Shown here in pieces: positions 16,488-24,484 of a DNA stretch of 32,764 nucleotides (positions are counted from its first letter, which is position 1; each line of letters opens with the position of its first letter). Both the position numbers and the translations under genes were made by a program. Where the stretch lies: positions 1 to 32,764 of the forward strand of contig NZ_JABEDH010000009.1 of the NCBI RefSeq assembly GCF_029285175.1, in the 5' to 3' direction. The notes beneath the pieces were generated by a model. That model saw only the letters and a program-made list of their open reading frames with translations, did not search any database and was not told the DNA's origin. The DNA is from Sulfitobacter sp. M05. Its GTDB lineage: Bacteria; Pseudomonadota; Alphaproteobacteria; Rhodobacterales; Rhodobacteraceae.

Positions 16488-17153
16488 ATGAATATTCAAG
16501 AAGATATCGATGATATTATGGAAGAAAATGGCCCATTTGGCACAGATGGACCTGTCGCGGATGAAGTGATTGGCCAATATCTCGGCAAGTTGCCAAAACT
16601 ACTGACAACATTTTGGAAGCAGCAAGGGCTAGGTTTTTGGAAGGGTGGACTTTTTACTTTGTGCCACCCTGCATCATTCGATGGACTTCTAAGTCAGATT
16701 TTTCACGCTGATAGCGACTTTTCTCATGCGGACTGCTACATCTATGGATACTCATCTTTTGGTCATCTCTTGGTTTGGAGCGAACGGCATTGGGTCGTTC
16801 AGATCGACTTGCTCAACGGTCGCATCGCTTGCCCAGTTTTAATTGACCCTAGCAAGGCGATAAATCCCGACATCCATATGTCAACGAGTCTGTCCGTTCA
16901 TGTCGATAGCCTTGATGTCTATGATGATGATAACAAGAAACTCTTCACCCGAGCCGTCAAAAAACTTGGCCGTCCTGAACCTGGTCATGTGTTTGGGTTT
17001 ACGCCTGCCCTTGCCATGGGGGGCGCTCCCAAATTGGAAAACCTCAAGATCGTTCCCGCATTAGAGCACTTTCTATTTCTTGCTCAACTTCAGCAATTCC
17101 AGCTGATCGACTATCTGGCGCAGCCGCCACGAGTTGTCAGAGCTGTTGGGTGA
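16488..17153 (+). CDS. Tdi-like immunity protein (GAD-like / DUF1851)
   Basis: A 221-residue soluble protein starting 7 bases after the toxin stop, with GAGGAT upstream. The N-terminal half matches GAD-like domains (LPKLLTTFWKQQGLGFWKGGLFTLCHP, residues 35-61). The C-terminal half matches DUF1851 (PEPGHVFGFTPALAMGGAPKLENLKIV), the composition of Agrobacterium Tdi1. It should bind and block the cognate DNase in the cytoplasm of the producer and its kin. No frame break is seen, as expected when the toxin gene is intact. Confidence 0.85.
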   Translation: MNIQEDIDDIMEENGPFGTDGPVADEVIGQYLGKLPKLLTTFWKQQGLGFWKGGLFTLCHPASFDGLLSQIFHADSDFSHADCYIYGYSSFGHLLVWSERHWVVQIDLLNGRIACPVLIDPSKAINPDIHMSTSLSVHVDSLDVYDDDNKKLFTRAVKKLGRPEPGHVFGFTPALAMGGAPKLENLKIVPALEHFLFLAQLQQFQLIDYLAQPPRVVRAVG

Positions 17154-17177
17154 TTTTTGACCAAAAAGACCCAACAG
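17143..17177. terminator. Hairpin overlapping the immunity gene stop
   Basis: CTGTTGGGT (17143-17151) pairs perfectly with ACCCAACAG (17169-17177), and an inner TTTTT/AAAAA pair extends the stem. The left arm includes the first base of the stop codon. There is no T-run after it, so it may stop transcription poorly or protect the 3' end of the cassette mRNA. Confidence 0.45.
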
Positions 17178-17190
17178 AAAGACATAGCGT

Positions 17191-17457
17191 ATGCAAATGA
17201 AATCAAATCTGATCGTTCTCGCAGCCGTTATTTCCACGCTTTGGGCAGGCCCTACGCTGGCTCTAGACTGCGGTGACTGGAACAGTGAAAGCTTCCTTGC
17301 AGAAGCCTCCGTTTCCGATGTGCAAAGCTGCCTGACGTCTGCGCAAAACCCAGGTGCATTGAATTATCTTGGCAGAACGCCGTTGATATCGGCAGCCTTC
17401 GCGGACCGACCAGACATCATTAAATTTCTGCTTTCATCAGGGGCGAACGTCGCTTAA
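17191..17457 (+). pseudogene. Periplasmic ankyrin-repeat protein, N-terminal fragment
   Basis: An 88-residue ORF with a signal peptide (LIVLAAVISTLWAGPTLALD, about residues 6-25) and one and a half ankyrin repeats (GRTPLISAAFADRPDIIKFLLSSGANV). Ankyrin proteins need several repeats to fold, and the frame stops right after SGANVA, where the next repeat should begin. It is therefore probably a truncated remnant of a longer periplasmic ankyrin protein. Such genes often follow T6SS effector-immunity pairs, but a second immunity role is only a guess. The ATG lacks a strong ribosome site. Confidence 0.55.
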
Positions 17458-17643
17458 GCCGCCGTTTAACTGTTCGAAAGAGATCAATCCAGAAGTCAGG
17501 TTTCAAAGACTTTCTTCAGAAGCGAAAGCCGTGATTGGGAGCTGACATTGAGAGAGGCCAGCTATTTAGCTGTTGTGATCAATTCATGCGGATTATGGGT
17601 TATTGAAGTCCAACTTTCGAGCGATTTGATGTTAAGATCGTTC
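17458..17643. other. Non-coding spacer after ankyrin fragment
   Basis: No recognisable continuation of ankyrin repeats in any frame and no clear terminator. This is the likely right edge of the accessory segment that began at the hemN break. Confidence 0.35.
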
Positions 17644-18477
17644 CTACAATCTCCCCCGGTTGCTTCCGTCAAATCCAAAGACGACGGCTAGGTCCAGCAG
17701 CAGTCTTTGGGCCGTTGTCATGCCAGTCCGATGTATGATCACGGCAACGGCGCGTGCAGGCTCATCCGTGATCAGCCCATCGACCCCAAGCGAGATCATC
17801 TGCGACATCTGGACCGGGTCGTTAACCGTCCAGACATACACTTTCTTGCCCGCCGCCTGTGCGCGCGCGACAAAAGCCGCTGACGTTGTCGCAGAATTGA
17901 CCGCAAGGAAATCGGCTGGATACTGATACAGATCGCCAACGGATGTCGCTGCCAGTAATCCAGCGGACCAAGTCGGACGCGTGGCTTGCATATCCGCCAA
18001 CTGATCCGGTTTAAGCGACATGAAGGCTGTGTGATCGACCATTTCTGCCTCTTCGACAATCTGGGCGACACGCGCGGACAGCTGATCGTCATGGCCATAG
18101 TATTTTAGTTCGACCAATACATTTGCTGATCCTTTTGACGCCTCCAGAACATCGCGCAGAGTTAGAATGCGTTCCTTCTCAAATGAGGGATCAAACCACG
18201 ATCCGACGTCGATATCGGGCAGGTCATTCATTGTCGCGTCCCAGACCTTCAAGGGATTGCCGGCAATCTTCATAAAGTCGCTGTCATGAATAACGATGAC
18301 TTCACCGTCGGCAGTTTCCTGTACGTCGATCTCGATCCAGTCGGCCCCTTGTCTGATGGCTTCGTTGACTGCAGCGAGGGTGTTTTCAGGGCGCGTTCCA
18401 GCAGCGCCACGGTGGGCGATGACGGCCACCGGTTGATCGGGCAGCGCGCGCTGCATGAAAGCCCAACCTGTGAACAC
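17644..18477 (-). CDS. Glycerophosphodiester phosphodiesterase, catalytic half
   Basis: The 277-residue frame holds a GDPD TIM-barrel domain with the classic signatures IAHRGAAGTRPENTLAAV (catalytic His and Glu), DWIEIDVQETADGEVIVIHD (metal-binding Glu/Asp and catalytic His) and LVELKYYG. The C-terminus has VWTVNDP and GVDGLITDEPA. These enzymes hydrolyse glycerophosphodiesters to an alcohol and glycerol 3-phosphate. The GTG start at 18477 has no ribosome site; the frame is open upstream to about 18575 and reads GLVIGALLVASVAAVFTGWAF, a membrane helix. It is most likely the second half of one protein with the minus-strand frame ending at 18513. Confidence 0.85.
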   Translation of the reverse strand: MFTGWAFMQRALPDQPVAVIAHRGAAGTRPENTLAAVNEAIRQGADWIEIDVQETADGEVIVIHDSDFMKIAGNPLKVWDATMNDLPDIDVGSWFDPSFEKERILTLRDVLEASKGSANVLVELKYYGHDDQLSARVAQIVEEAEMVDHTAFMSLKPDQLADMQATRPTWSAGLLAATSVGDLYQYPADFLAVNSATTSAAFVARAQAAGKKVYVWTVNDPVQMSQMISLGVDGLITDEPARAVAVIIHRTGMTTAQRLLLDLAVVFGFDGSNRGRL

Positions 18478-18512
18478 CGCCGCAACGGACGCAACAAGAA
18501 GCGCGCCGATTA

Positions 18513-19424
18513 CTAGACCCCGTGGACGGGGCGCTGCATCGACCGCAGGGGCATGACACGCCGGAACAATGCGTCAATACTGGTGGCCAGCAGGCCGACG
18601 CCGATTGCCCCAATCAGCAGATTGGCAAGGCTCCAGAGAACAAGGGCCACAAGCGCAAGGAGGCTGACCACCAACAGGCCAGCCGTTATTGGCGGCATAA
18701 GGCCTATGATGATCGCGCGCATCCCGAAGGAAACGGCGGCTGCAACCAGCACCATCAGTGTGGCCCAAGATACCAACGTCAAACATACGCTCAAGCGGTG
18801 GCCTTTGGTCATGTCCGCGCTTTTGCCAAAGCAGGCCTTTGCCGGGGTGTCGGTGAACAGGATCAGCGGCAACCCCAGAACCCAGCCCGACAGGCACCAG
18901 ATCAATGTGCCAAGCAGCGCCAATGCAACAGGTGCCGCCATCAACAAAGCGCGCGTAAATTCAGTCGGGCGGAATGTCAGGTAATAGTTGATGTCAAATT
19001 CTTTGATCTGTGGCAGGACGACTAGGGCGATGACGGCAGCAAAAGGCACCACAATAACCGACACTCGCAGGATCAGCTCACCCGCAAAGCGCAACATGCG
19101 CGGCAGTCGTCCGGCCAGAAAACGCAGGGTCTGACCTAGCGTATCGCCCCGGCGCATTACGACAAGCATTGCTGCAAGTTCTAGCATCACTGCCGTAACA
19201 ATCAGCGCGCCAATCACCGGCGCCACAACGAGCCCCAGCGGTGACAACAGGAACCGCGCGATATCTAAGTCGGTCAGGGCCGCACCACCCGAGAGCGAAA
19301 CCCCGAGCCTAATGCCCCAAAGGCAAATCGGCGTGATGATTAGCGCAATCAGGACGCTCATCGCCACATGTGTCGCGAAGATTGCCAAACTGTGCTTGTG
19401 GAACGTCATGAAGATCTGCCGCAT
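18513..19424 (-). CDS. Membrane half of a GDPD-type phosphodiesterase (GPDPase membrane domain)
   Basis: A 303-residue protein starting at an ATG with a strong GGGGAGG ribosome site; the in-frame TTG 30 bases earlier is less likely. Six or more hydrophobic helices and the motif GLPLILFTDTPAKACFGKSADMTKGHR match the membrane domain found in front of GDPD in bacterial fused phosphodiesterases of about 600 residues. The frame stops at 18513 just where the fused protein should run into its last helix and the catalytic domain, which lie in the neighbouring frame. A frameshift between about 18515 and 18560 is the simplest explanation. It could be a sequencing error or a real split. Confidence 0.8.
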   Translation of the reverse strand: MRQIFMTFHKHSLAIFATHVAMSVLIALIITPICLWGIRLGVSLSGGAALTDLDIARFLLSPLGLVVAPVIGALIVTAVMLELAAMLVVMRRGDTLGQTLRFLAGRLPRMLRFAGELILRVSVIVVPFAAVIALVVLPQIKEFDINYYLTFRPTEFTRALLMAAPVALALLGTLIWCLSGWVLGLPLILFTDTPAKACFGKSADMTKGHRLSVCLTLVSWATLMVLVAAAVSFGMRAIIIGLMPPITAGLLVVSLLALVALVLWSLANLLIGAIGVGLLATSIDALFRRVMPLRSMQRPVHGV

Positions 19425-19691
19425 GATGCCTCCCCTTGCGAAAACTGTTAACATCTATCCAAGTTCCGGGTTAGCCGGTTAACATGTCAAATGCTCATTC
19501 ATTTATGATCATTGCCGATCGATGAAGCGACGCGATATTGTGACGGATGAGAATAAGGGGGTGCTGCGTGCACATACGTGTTTTACCAACGATTTGGAGC
19601 ATAGGGCGTCTATCGGTCCCCCTTTCAACGGCTTTGACAGCTGAACTCAAAGTTAAAGTGTCCTTGCGGCCTTCGTGCGAGGAGGTTTGCG
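19425..19691. other. Intergenic region between divergent phosphodiesterase and AI-2E genes
   Basis: This presumably holds both promoters. It contains the strong ribosome sites of both genes at its edges (GGGGAGG on the minus strand and GAGGAGG on the plus strand). No other gene was found. Confidence 0.4.
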
Positions 19692-20786
19692 ATGCTTGAA
19701 CGTGGCGATCCATTGCGCGGCCTTCTGGGCGTTGTCCTGGCATTGGTTCTTGTCGCTCTTGTTGGTTGGTTTCTGGTGATCGGCAAAGCGCTCTTGTTGC
19801 CGATCTTCATTGCGATCATCTCGATTTACATCTTGACGGGTGCCAGCAATGCGCTCTCTCTCATGCCCTACGCATCCAATCTGCCGGAAAGGATGCGGCG
19901 TTTGCTTGTCCTCGCAGTCTCCCTCCTGTCCTTCTTGTTTCTGGGTGGTGTGATGATCTCAACAGCGGGCCAGATTAATGACCGTTTGTCGGAATATCAG
20001 CGTAACATCACGACGTTGCTCAGCACGGCTTTGACCGCGTTTGGCATCGACAATCCCGACTGGCAAAAGATCTGGACGGATGCGACATCAGGTATCTCCC
20101 TTCGGAAACTCTCGGGGCGGTTTCTGTCGTCATTGAGCGCCGCTGCCGGCACGTTGTCCCTAATCATCATCTATGCCGTGTTCCTGATGGGAGAGCGAGG
20201 AGGTTTCGCGCATAAGATTGCAGTAGCACTTCCTAATGACGCGGATAACCGTGCCGAGACGATCGTGCGCAGCATCAATCGTGCGATCAGCGATTATCTT
20301 GCTGTCAAAACGCTGGTGAATGTTGTCCTTGGGGGCATTTCTTTTGTCGTGATGTGGGCGTTTGGGATTGATTTCGCCCTCTTTTGGGCAATTCTCATTG
20401 GTCTATTAAATTACATTCCCTATGTGGGGTCGTTACTTGGCGTCATGTTTCCGGTCGCGTTGTCGATGGCACAGTTTGGGTCTGTTCAGACATCGCTTGC
20501 AATTGCGGTTCTACTGATGGCTGTACAGGCGTGGATGGGCAATTCCCTTGAACCACGGCTGATTGGCCGCAAGGTAAACATGTCTCCGTTCGTTGTGCTT
20601 GTCGCGCTTTCGCTTTGGACATCGCTGTGGGGAATACCGGGTGCTATTCTGGCAATACCACTCACATCGATTATCGCGATCATCATGGGCAATTTTGCCT
20701 CGACACGTCCTTTTGCCGTTCTGCTGTCTGAGGACGTAAACGTCTTTGCAACAGAAGCAGAAATTAAGACGGATCCAGCCATCTGA
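19692..20786 (+). CDS. AI-2E family (PerM/TqsA-like) membrane transporter
   Basis: A 364-residue polytopic protein of the AI-2E/UPF0118 family: paired N-terminal helices (RGLLGVVLALVLVALVGWFL and ALLLPIFIAIISIYIL), a polar central part, then family motifs INRAISDYLAVKTLVNVVLGG and GLLNYIPYVGSLLGVMFP, and the C-terminal LIGRKVNMSPFVVLVALSLW. Members export diverse substrates including AI-2 or act as Na+/H+ antiporters. The substrate cannot be read from sequence. The ATG has a GAGGAGG ribosome site. It stands alone, followed by a terminator hairpin. Confidence 0.9.
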   Translation: MLERGDPLRGLLGVVLALVLVALVGWFLVIGKALLLPIFIAIISIYILTGASNALSLMPYASNLPERMRRLLVLAVSLLSFLFLGGVMISTAGQINDRLSEYQRNITTLLSTALTAFGIDNPDWQKIWTDATSGISLRKLSGRFLSSLSAAAGTLSLIIIYAVFLMGERGGFAHKIAVALPNDADNRAETIVRSINRAISDYLAVKTLVNVVLGGISFVVMWAFGIDFALFWAILIGLLNYIPYVGSLLGVMFPVALSMAQFGSVQTSLAIAVLLMAVQAWMGNSLEPRLIGRKVNMSPFVVLVALSLWTSLWGIPGAILAIPLTSIIAIIMGNFASTRPFAVLLSEDVNVFATEAEIKTDPAI

Positions 20787-20802
20787 CCCAAACACCATAG
20801 TA

Positions 20803-20832
20803 CCGAACCCATCTCGATAGAGGTGGGTTCGG
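20803..20832. terminator. Terminator-like hairpin after AI-2E gene
   Basis: CCGAACCCA pairs with TGGGTTCGG, extended by TCTC/GAGG (one G-T wobble) to about 13 base pairs around a GATA loop. It lies between the convergent AI-2E gene and the small minus-strand ORF. The T-run is weak on both strands. Confidence 0.6.
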
Positions 20833-20851
20833 AATAAGTCGGAAGTCAGGA

Positions 20852-21055
20852 TCAGCCGCCGCGCTTGAACGGGCGGGGCCGAAGGCAGGGCAACCCGATC
20901 TCAAAGGCAGAGGTGGTCATATAGCGACCGCGCGGGAAGTACGGACCCATCGTTTCCATTTCCTTGCCCGGTGCGGGGATTTTCTGGATCGCATGGGGGA
21001 AATCACTTGTCCCCAGCATGTTGCGCAACTGCAGAATGGTCACGTCGTTGTCCAC
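20852..21055 (-). CDS. Small hypothetical protein, perhaps a gene fragment
   Basis: A 67-residue frame with a nominal GTG start; it is open upstream for about 14 more codons to a stop. Those extra codons read SQKIADDGDGVVDNDV, an acidic loop with EF-hand-like spacing. The body (LRNMLGTSDFPHAIQKIP, then GPYFPRGRYMTTSAFEIGLPC) looks like genuine protein rather than noise, but I recognise no family. The lack of a ribosome site and the stop just upstream suggest the 3' end of a broken gene. Confidence 0.35.
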   Translation of the reverse strand: MDNDVTILQLRNMLGTSDFPHAIQKIPAPGKEMETMGPYFPRGRYMTTSAFEIGLPCLRPRPFKRGG

Positions 21056-21434
21056 AACACCATCGCCATCATCGGCGATCTTTTGGCTGCGCAGCGGATT
21101 TCACCGAACCAGCCATTCAGGTGGCGCTTTACGCGGCAATTTCAAACCGAACTTTTGCTGCGCCCTGGCTCAGCAATCAGGTCGCGGACCAAGCGGCTAT
21201 TCGCTTTTGGCCGCTCACAAGCGGAAAACCGGGTGGGTTTGCTTTAGCCCATTCGCCGCTAGGGTCTGACGTGTTGCAGCAAGCTGTGGTCCTTTGTTTT
21301 TCGGACCGTGTTCTGTAAGCATGTGCCCAAATGCCAATAACCGCCATGCACTGGCATAGCCCATGCAACCCATTTGCCGCCTAAGGTTTCAGTTTGATCC
21401 GATCAAAGAACCATGAAGTTTGTGTGGCAGGCTG
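21056..21434. other. Non-coding stretch with no supported gene
   Basis: Plus-strand frames are open here (reading FTEPAIQVALYAAISNR) but have no start signal or convincing family. The sequence between about 21090 and 21290 looks like eroded accessory DNA. No terminator was identified. Confidence 0.35.
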
Positions 21435-22085
21435 TTAACTAACACCTTCGACATGTGTGCAGGCCCAAAATACCCGAGCCTCCTGCGTACCCAGACTTCT
21501 AATACCGTGGCGCATCGTGCTGTCGTAATAGGCGCAATCGCCCGCGCTGAGAATGACCGGCTCGTAATGCTCCACTTTCAATTCGATATCGCCAGTCAGG
21601 ATGAACACCAGCTCTTCGCCATCATGCCGATCCAGCTGTTTGGGCTCGAGAGGGCCACGGGGCCCAATTGTGGCGATCAATGGGATGATTTTCTTACCCG
21701 TCAACCCGTTGCACAGCACTTCGTACTCATAGGTCTTGCCGCTGACTGCACGGCCTTCACCTGAGCGGGTGACGGTCAGACGGGTGGTGTTCATCTCTTC
21801 CGCAGGGGATTCGATCAGCTTCTCCAAACCCACACCATATCCCCGCGCCAAGCGCAGTAGATTCTCAAAACTGGGAGAGACTTTTCCATTTTCGACCTTG
21901 TAGATCGTTGAAACCGCCAGCCCAGTTGCCTCAGAAGCTTGTTCCAAAGTCATGCCCTCGCCAAGACGCAAGCTTTTGACTCTGTTCCCCAATTCAGTTC
22001 GAATATGGGTTTTTTCTTCGTCATCAAGGATCGGCGAGACGATAGGTTTTTCTGCACTGGAAAAGGTTTTGGTTGATTTGGGCAT
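21435..22085 (-). CDS. XRE-family regulator with C-terminal cupin domain
   Basis: A 216-residue protein. An N-terminal helix-turn-helix (about residues 34-88; GMTLEQASEATGLAVSTIYKVENGKVSPSFENLLRLA) is joined to a small beta-barrel cupin (about 135-210; HDGEELVFILTGDIELKVEHYEPVILSAGDCAYYDSTMRHG). This architecture is typical of regulators that sense small amino-acid-like ligands and control adjacent catabolic genes. It diverges from the DadA-like gene with only 62 bases between starts, so it most likely controls that operon. It is intact. Confidence 0.92.
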   Translation of the reverse strand: MPKSTKTFSSAEKPIVSPILDDEEKTHIRTELGNRVKSLRLGEGMTLEQASEATGLAVSTIYKVENGKVSPSFENLLRLARGYGVGLEKLIESPAEEMNTTRLTVTRSGEGRAVSGKTYEYEVLCNGLTGKKIIPLIATIGPRGPLEPKQLDRHDGEELVFILTGDIELKVEHYEPVILSAGDCAYYDSTMRHGIRSLGTQEARVFWACTHVEGVS

Positions 22086-22147
22086 GATTTTTCTTATTTT
22101 ACCAAAAATTCTCTTTAGGCTTGCTTCCGGGATGTTCAGACAAAATT

Positions 22148-23428
22148 ATGCATGAGCAACACAAAAATAGCCAGAGGGTTGCCGTGATTGGCGCGGGGGT
22201 GGTTGGCGTGGCAACGGCCTATCACTTGGCACAGCGGGGCTATCAGGTTGTGGTGCTGGACCAAGCCGACGCACCGGCAGCCATGTGCAGCTATGCAAAT
22301 GCTGGGATCATCGCGGTTGGACATGCGGCAAGCTGGGCTGGGCCCGAAGCCCCACGTCAAATGGTGCGCGCCTTTCTAGGCAAAGAACCCAGTGTGAAAA
22401 TTTCTCGCTTCATGGACCCGGATTTGTGGCGATGGGGGGTGAGCTTTTTGCGCAACTGTAACGTGGCTGCATATCGTAAGCACTCCAATGCCATGGCGAT
22501 GTTGTCACGTCACGGGCGGGATGCGTTGCGAAAGATGGAGACCGAGGCGGGGTTGAGTTTTGATCAGGCTCATGACGGCGTCTACTATCTTTACACATCG
22601 CAAGCGCAATTTGCGGCACGGATGCAAGGCAACGTCGGGTCGGAAACGGGCTTCACCCCTCATGATGCGACAACCCTTGTGACGATGGACCCAGCCCTGC
22701 AGGCCTTTGATGGCAAGTTGCAGGGAGGGCTGGTCTCTGACGTGGACAGCAAGGGGGATTGTCAAAGATTTACCGCCAGGCTGGTCGATTGGTTGACTGA
22801 ACAGGGCAATGTCACCTTTCATTTCGGCGCTAAAGTTACCGGATATGACACCAAGGATGCGTGTGTTCGCGCCGTGTTGACCGACACCGGTCATTTTGTC
22901 TGCGACCAAGTGGTGATTGCCGCAGGCACGGAAACTCCCAAGCTGACCACCTCGTTCGGGGTCAAACCTTTGATCTATCCGATCAAAGGCTATTCAGCGA
23001 CTTATCCAATTCTGGATGCCAGCCGTATTCCCAACCGCCCGTTTATTGATGAAACCAGCTTGCTGGCGGTCACACAGCTAGGGGATCGTTTGCGGGTTAC
23101 AGCCATTGCAGAATTTGCAGGGCACGACCGAACCGTCACCGCAGATCGCGTGGCCTATCTCGATACCTATGTGGATCAGCATTTCTCAGGTGCCGTGCAT
23201 GTGGCTCAGGCGGAACATTGGGCAGGCTTGCGTCCAACCACCCCAAGTGGCCGACCTTATCTGGGGCGACTTCGTAAGATTTCGAATGTTTGGCTCAATG
23301 CTGGTCACGGCCAGCTGGGTTGGACCATGGCCGCAGGCGCGGGCGAGGTTATGGCCGCGATGATATCGGGTGCCCCCCACACTGCAGCGCAGGTTTCTGA
23401 AACCGCGCACTGGCTCATCACCCCTTAG
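22148..23428 (+). CDS. DadA-like FAD-dependent amino acid oxidoreductase
   Basis: A 426-residue flavoprotein of the DAO family. The N-terminal Rossmann motif VAVIGAGVVGVATAYHLAQRGYQVVVLDQ binds FAD. A SYANAGI segment typical of DadA-type D-amino acid dehydrogenases follows, and the C-terminal RPTTPSGRPYLG and NAGHGQLGWTMAAGAGEVMA close the flavin site. DadA-type enzymes oxidise D-amino acids (or cyclic amino acids such as hydroxyproline isomers) to 2-oxo or imino acids and feed electrons to the respiratory chain. The start at the ATG 22148 gives MHEQ; the in-frame region before it is too far upstream of the Rossmann strand. It is 19 bases from the next gene. Confidence 0.88.
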   Translation: MHEQHKNSQRVAVIGAGVVGVATAYHLAQRGYQVVVLDQADAPAAMCSYANAGIIAVGHAASWAGPEAPRQMVRAFLGKEPSVKISRFMDPDLWRWGVSFLRNCNVAAYRKHSNAMAMLSRHGRDALRKMETEAGLSFDQAHDGVYYLYTSQAQFAARMQGNVGSETGFTPHDATTLVTMDPALQAFDGKLQGGLVSDVDSKGDCQRFTARLVDWLTEQGNVTFHFGAKVTGYDTKDACVRAVLTDTGHFVCDQVVIAAGTETPKLTTSFGVKPLIYPIKGYSATYPILDASRIPNRPFIDETSLLAVTQLGDRLRVTAIAEFAGHDRTVTADRVAYLDTYVDQHFSGAVHVAQAEHWAGLRPTTPSGRPYLGRLRKISNVWLNAGHGQLGWTMAAGAGEVMAAMISGAPHTAAQVSETAHWLITP

Positions 23429-23447
23429 AAAATCGAAAGATGACATC

Positions 23448-24383
23448 ATGAAAATTCTTGACCTACCCGCAACGCGTGACGCTTTGCCTTACAAAGATTT
23501 AATCAACGCGTTGGAAGAGGGGTTTCGTGGAGATTATGAAGCCCCTTTGCGCCATCACCACTACCTGAAAAATGAGGCGGCCGAGGATGATGTGCTGCTG
23601 CTTATGCCCGCGTGGCGTAGCGAGGGATATGGCGGCATCAAGCTGGTTAATGTTGTGCCCGGAAATGCCAATCGCGGGCGCGCGGCTCTGTCCTCCAGCT
23701 ATGTTTTGTTTGATCGTGAAACCGGCGAACACCTCTTGATTGCAGATGGAGGCGAACTGACGGCCCGTCGAACAGCCGCCGCCTCGGCCCTTGCCGCCCG
23801 CCGTCTGGCACGCCCAGACAGCACCACCCACTTGATCGTTGGCGCTGGCCGCGTGGGCTTCAACCTTGCGCTTGCATATCGAGAGGTCCTGCCAATTACG
23901 CACACGCTGGTGTTTGACATTAACCCTGACAATGCCGAACGCATGGTGGCGTCTTTGGCGGAAGAGGGCATTGCCGCCGAAGTGGCTGACAGCGTGCAAT
24001 CCGCTGTCGCTGAAGCAGACGTGATTTCCTGTGCAACATTGGCCCGAACCCCCGTGTTGTTAGGCGACTGGTTGCGCCCCGGCCAACATGTTGACCTCAT
24101 CGGAAGCTTCACCCCCGAGATGCGTGAAGTGGATGACATCGCCGTGACCCGCGCGTCAGTCTATGTCGACACCCATGATGCGTTGGTGGAAAGCGGCGAC
24201 ATCAAGACACCTCTTGAAACCGGCGTGCTGCAAGAAACCGACATTCTGGCGACGCTGAAAGAGCTGTGTGATAACGGCGATTACCCCCGGCAATCCGCTG
24301 AGGAAATCACCCTTTTCAAAGGGGTCGGCACCGCCATCGAGGATTTGTCCGCTGCCATACTGGCTCTGAAATCCACGTCCTGA
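23448..24383 (+). CDS. Ornithine cyclodeaminase / mu-crystallin family reductase
   Basis: A 311-residue protein of the OCD/mu-crystallin family with the NAD(P)-binding motif HLIVGAGRVGFNLALAY (about residues 126-142), GGELTARRTAAASALAARRLA before it, and GSFTPEMREVDD after it. The family includes ornithine cyclodeaminase, alanine dehydrogenase and ketimine or delta1-pyrroline-2-carboxylate reductases. Next to a D-amino acid oxidoreductase the last activity is attractive: the imine made by the oxidase would be reduced to the L-amino acid. This is inferred. It is followed by a clear terminator. Confidence 0.88.
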   Translation: MKILDLPATRDALPYKDLINALEEGFRGDYEAPLRHHHYLKNEAAEDDVLLLMPAWRSEGYGGIKLVNVVPGNANRGRAALSSSYVLFDRETGEHLLIADGGELTARRTAAASALAARRLARPDSTTHLIVGAGRVGFNLALAYREVLPITHTLVFDINPDNAERMVASLAEEGIAAEVADSVQSAVAEADVISCATLARTPVLLGDWLRPGQHVDLIGSFTPEMREVDDIAVTRASVYVDTHDALVESGDIKTPLETGVLQETDILATLKELCDNGDYPRQSAEEITLFKGVGTAIEDLSAAILALKSTS

Positions 24384-24389
24384 GCAATC

Positions 24390-24421
24390 GGCCCGGCTCT
24401 TTTCAACCGGGCCTTTGCTTT
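24390..24421 (+). terminator. Rho-independent terminator after the OCD gene
   Basis: GGCCCGG (24390-24396) pairs with CCGGGCC (24407-24413) around a 10-base loop, followed by TTTGCTTT. It lies 7 bases after the stop codon. Confidence 0.8.
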
Positions 24422-24438
24422 GTGCACCTACAGAACAC

Positions 24439-24455
24439 GAACGGCATCGCCGTTC
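24439..24455. other. Short perfect hairpin in the nhaC leader
   Basis: GAACGGC-ATC-GCCGTTC forms a 7-base-pair stem 30 bases before the nhaC start. It may belong to the upstream terminator or help insulate the leader. Confidence 0.4.
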
Positions 24456-24484
24456 ACAAAAGTTAATACAGAGAGAGGAACACA

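Noticed and set aside
20971..21318. Plus-strand frame with FTEPAIQVAL, reminiscent of IS5-type transposases
   Set aside because: The similarity is limited to a few residues; no further transposase motif or terminal repeat was seen.
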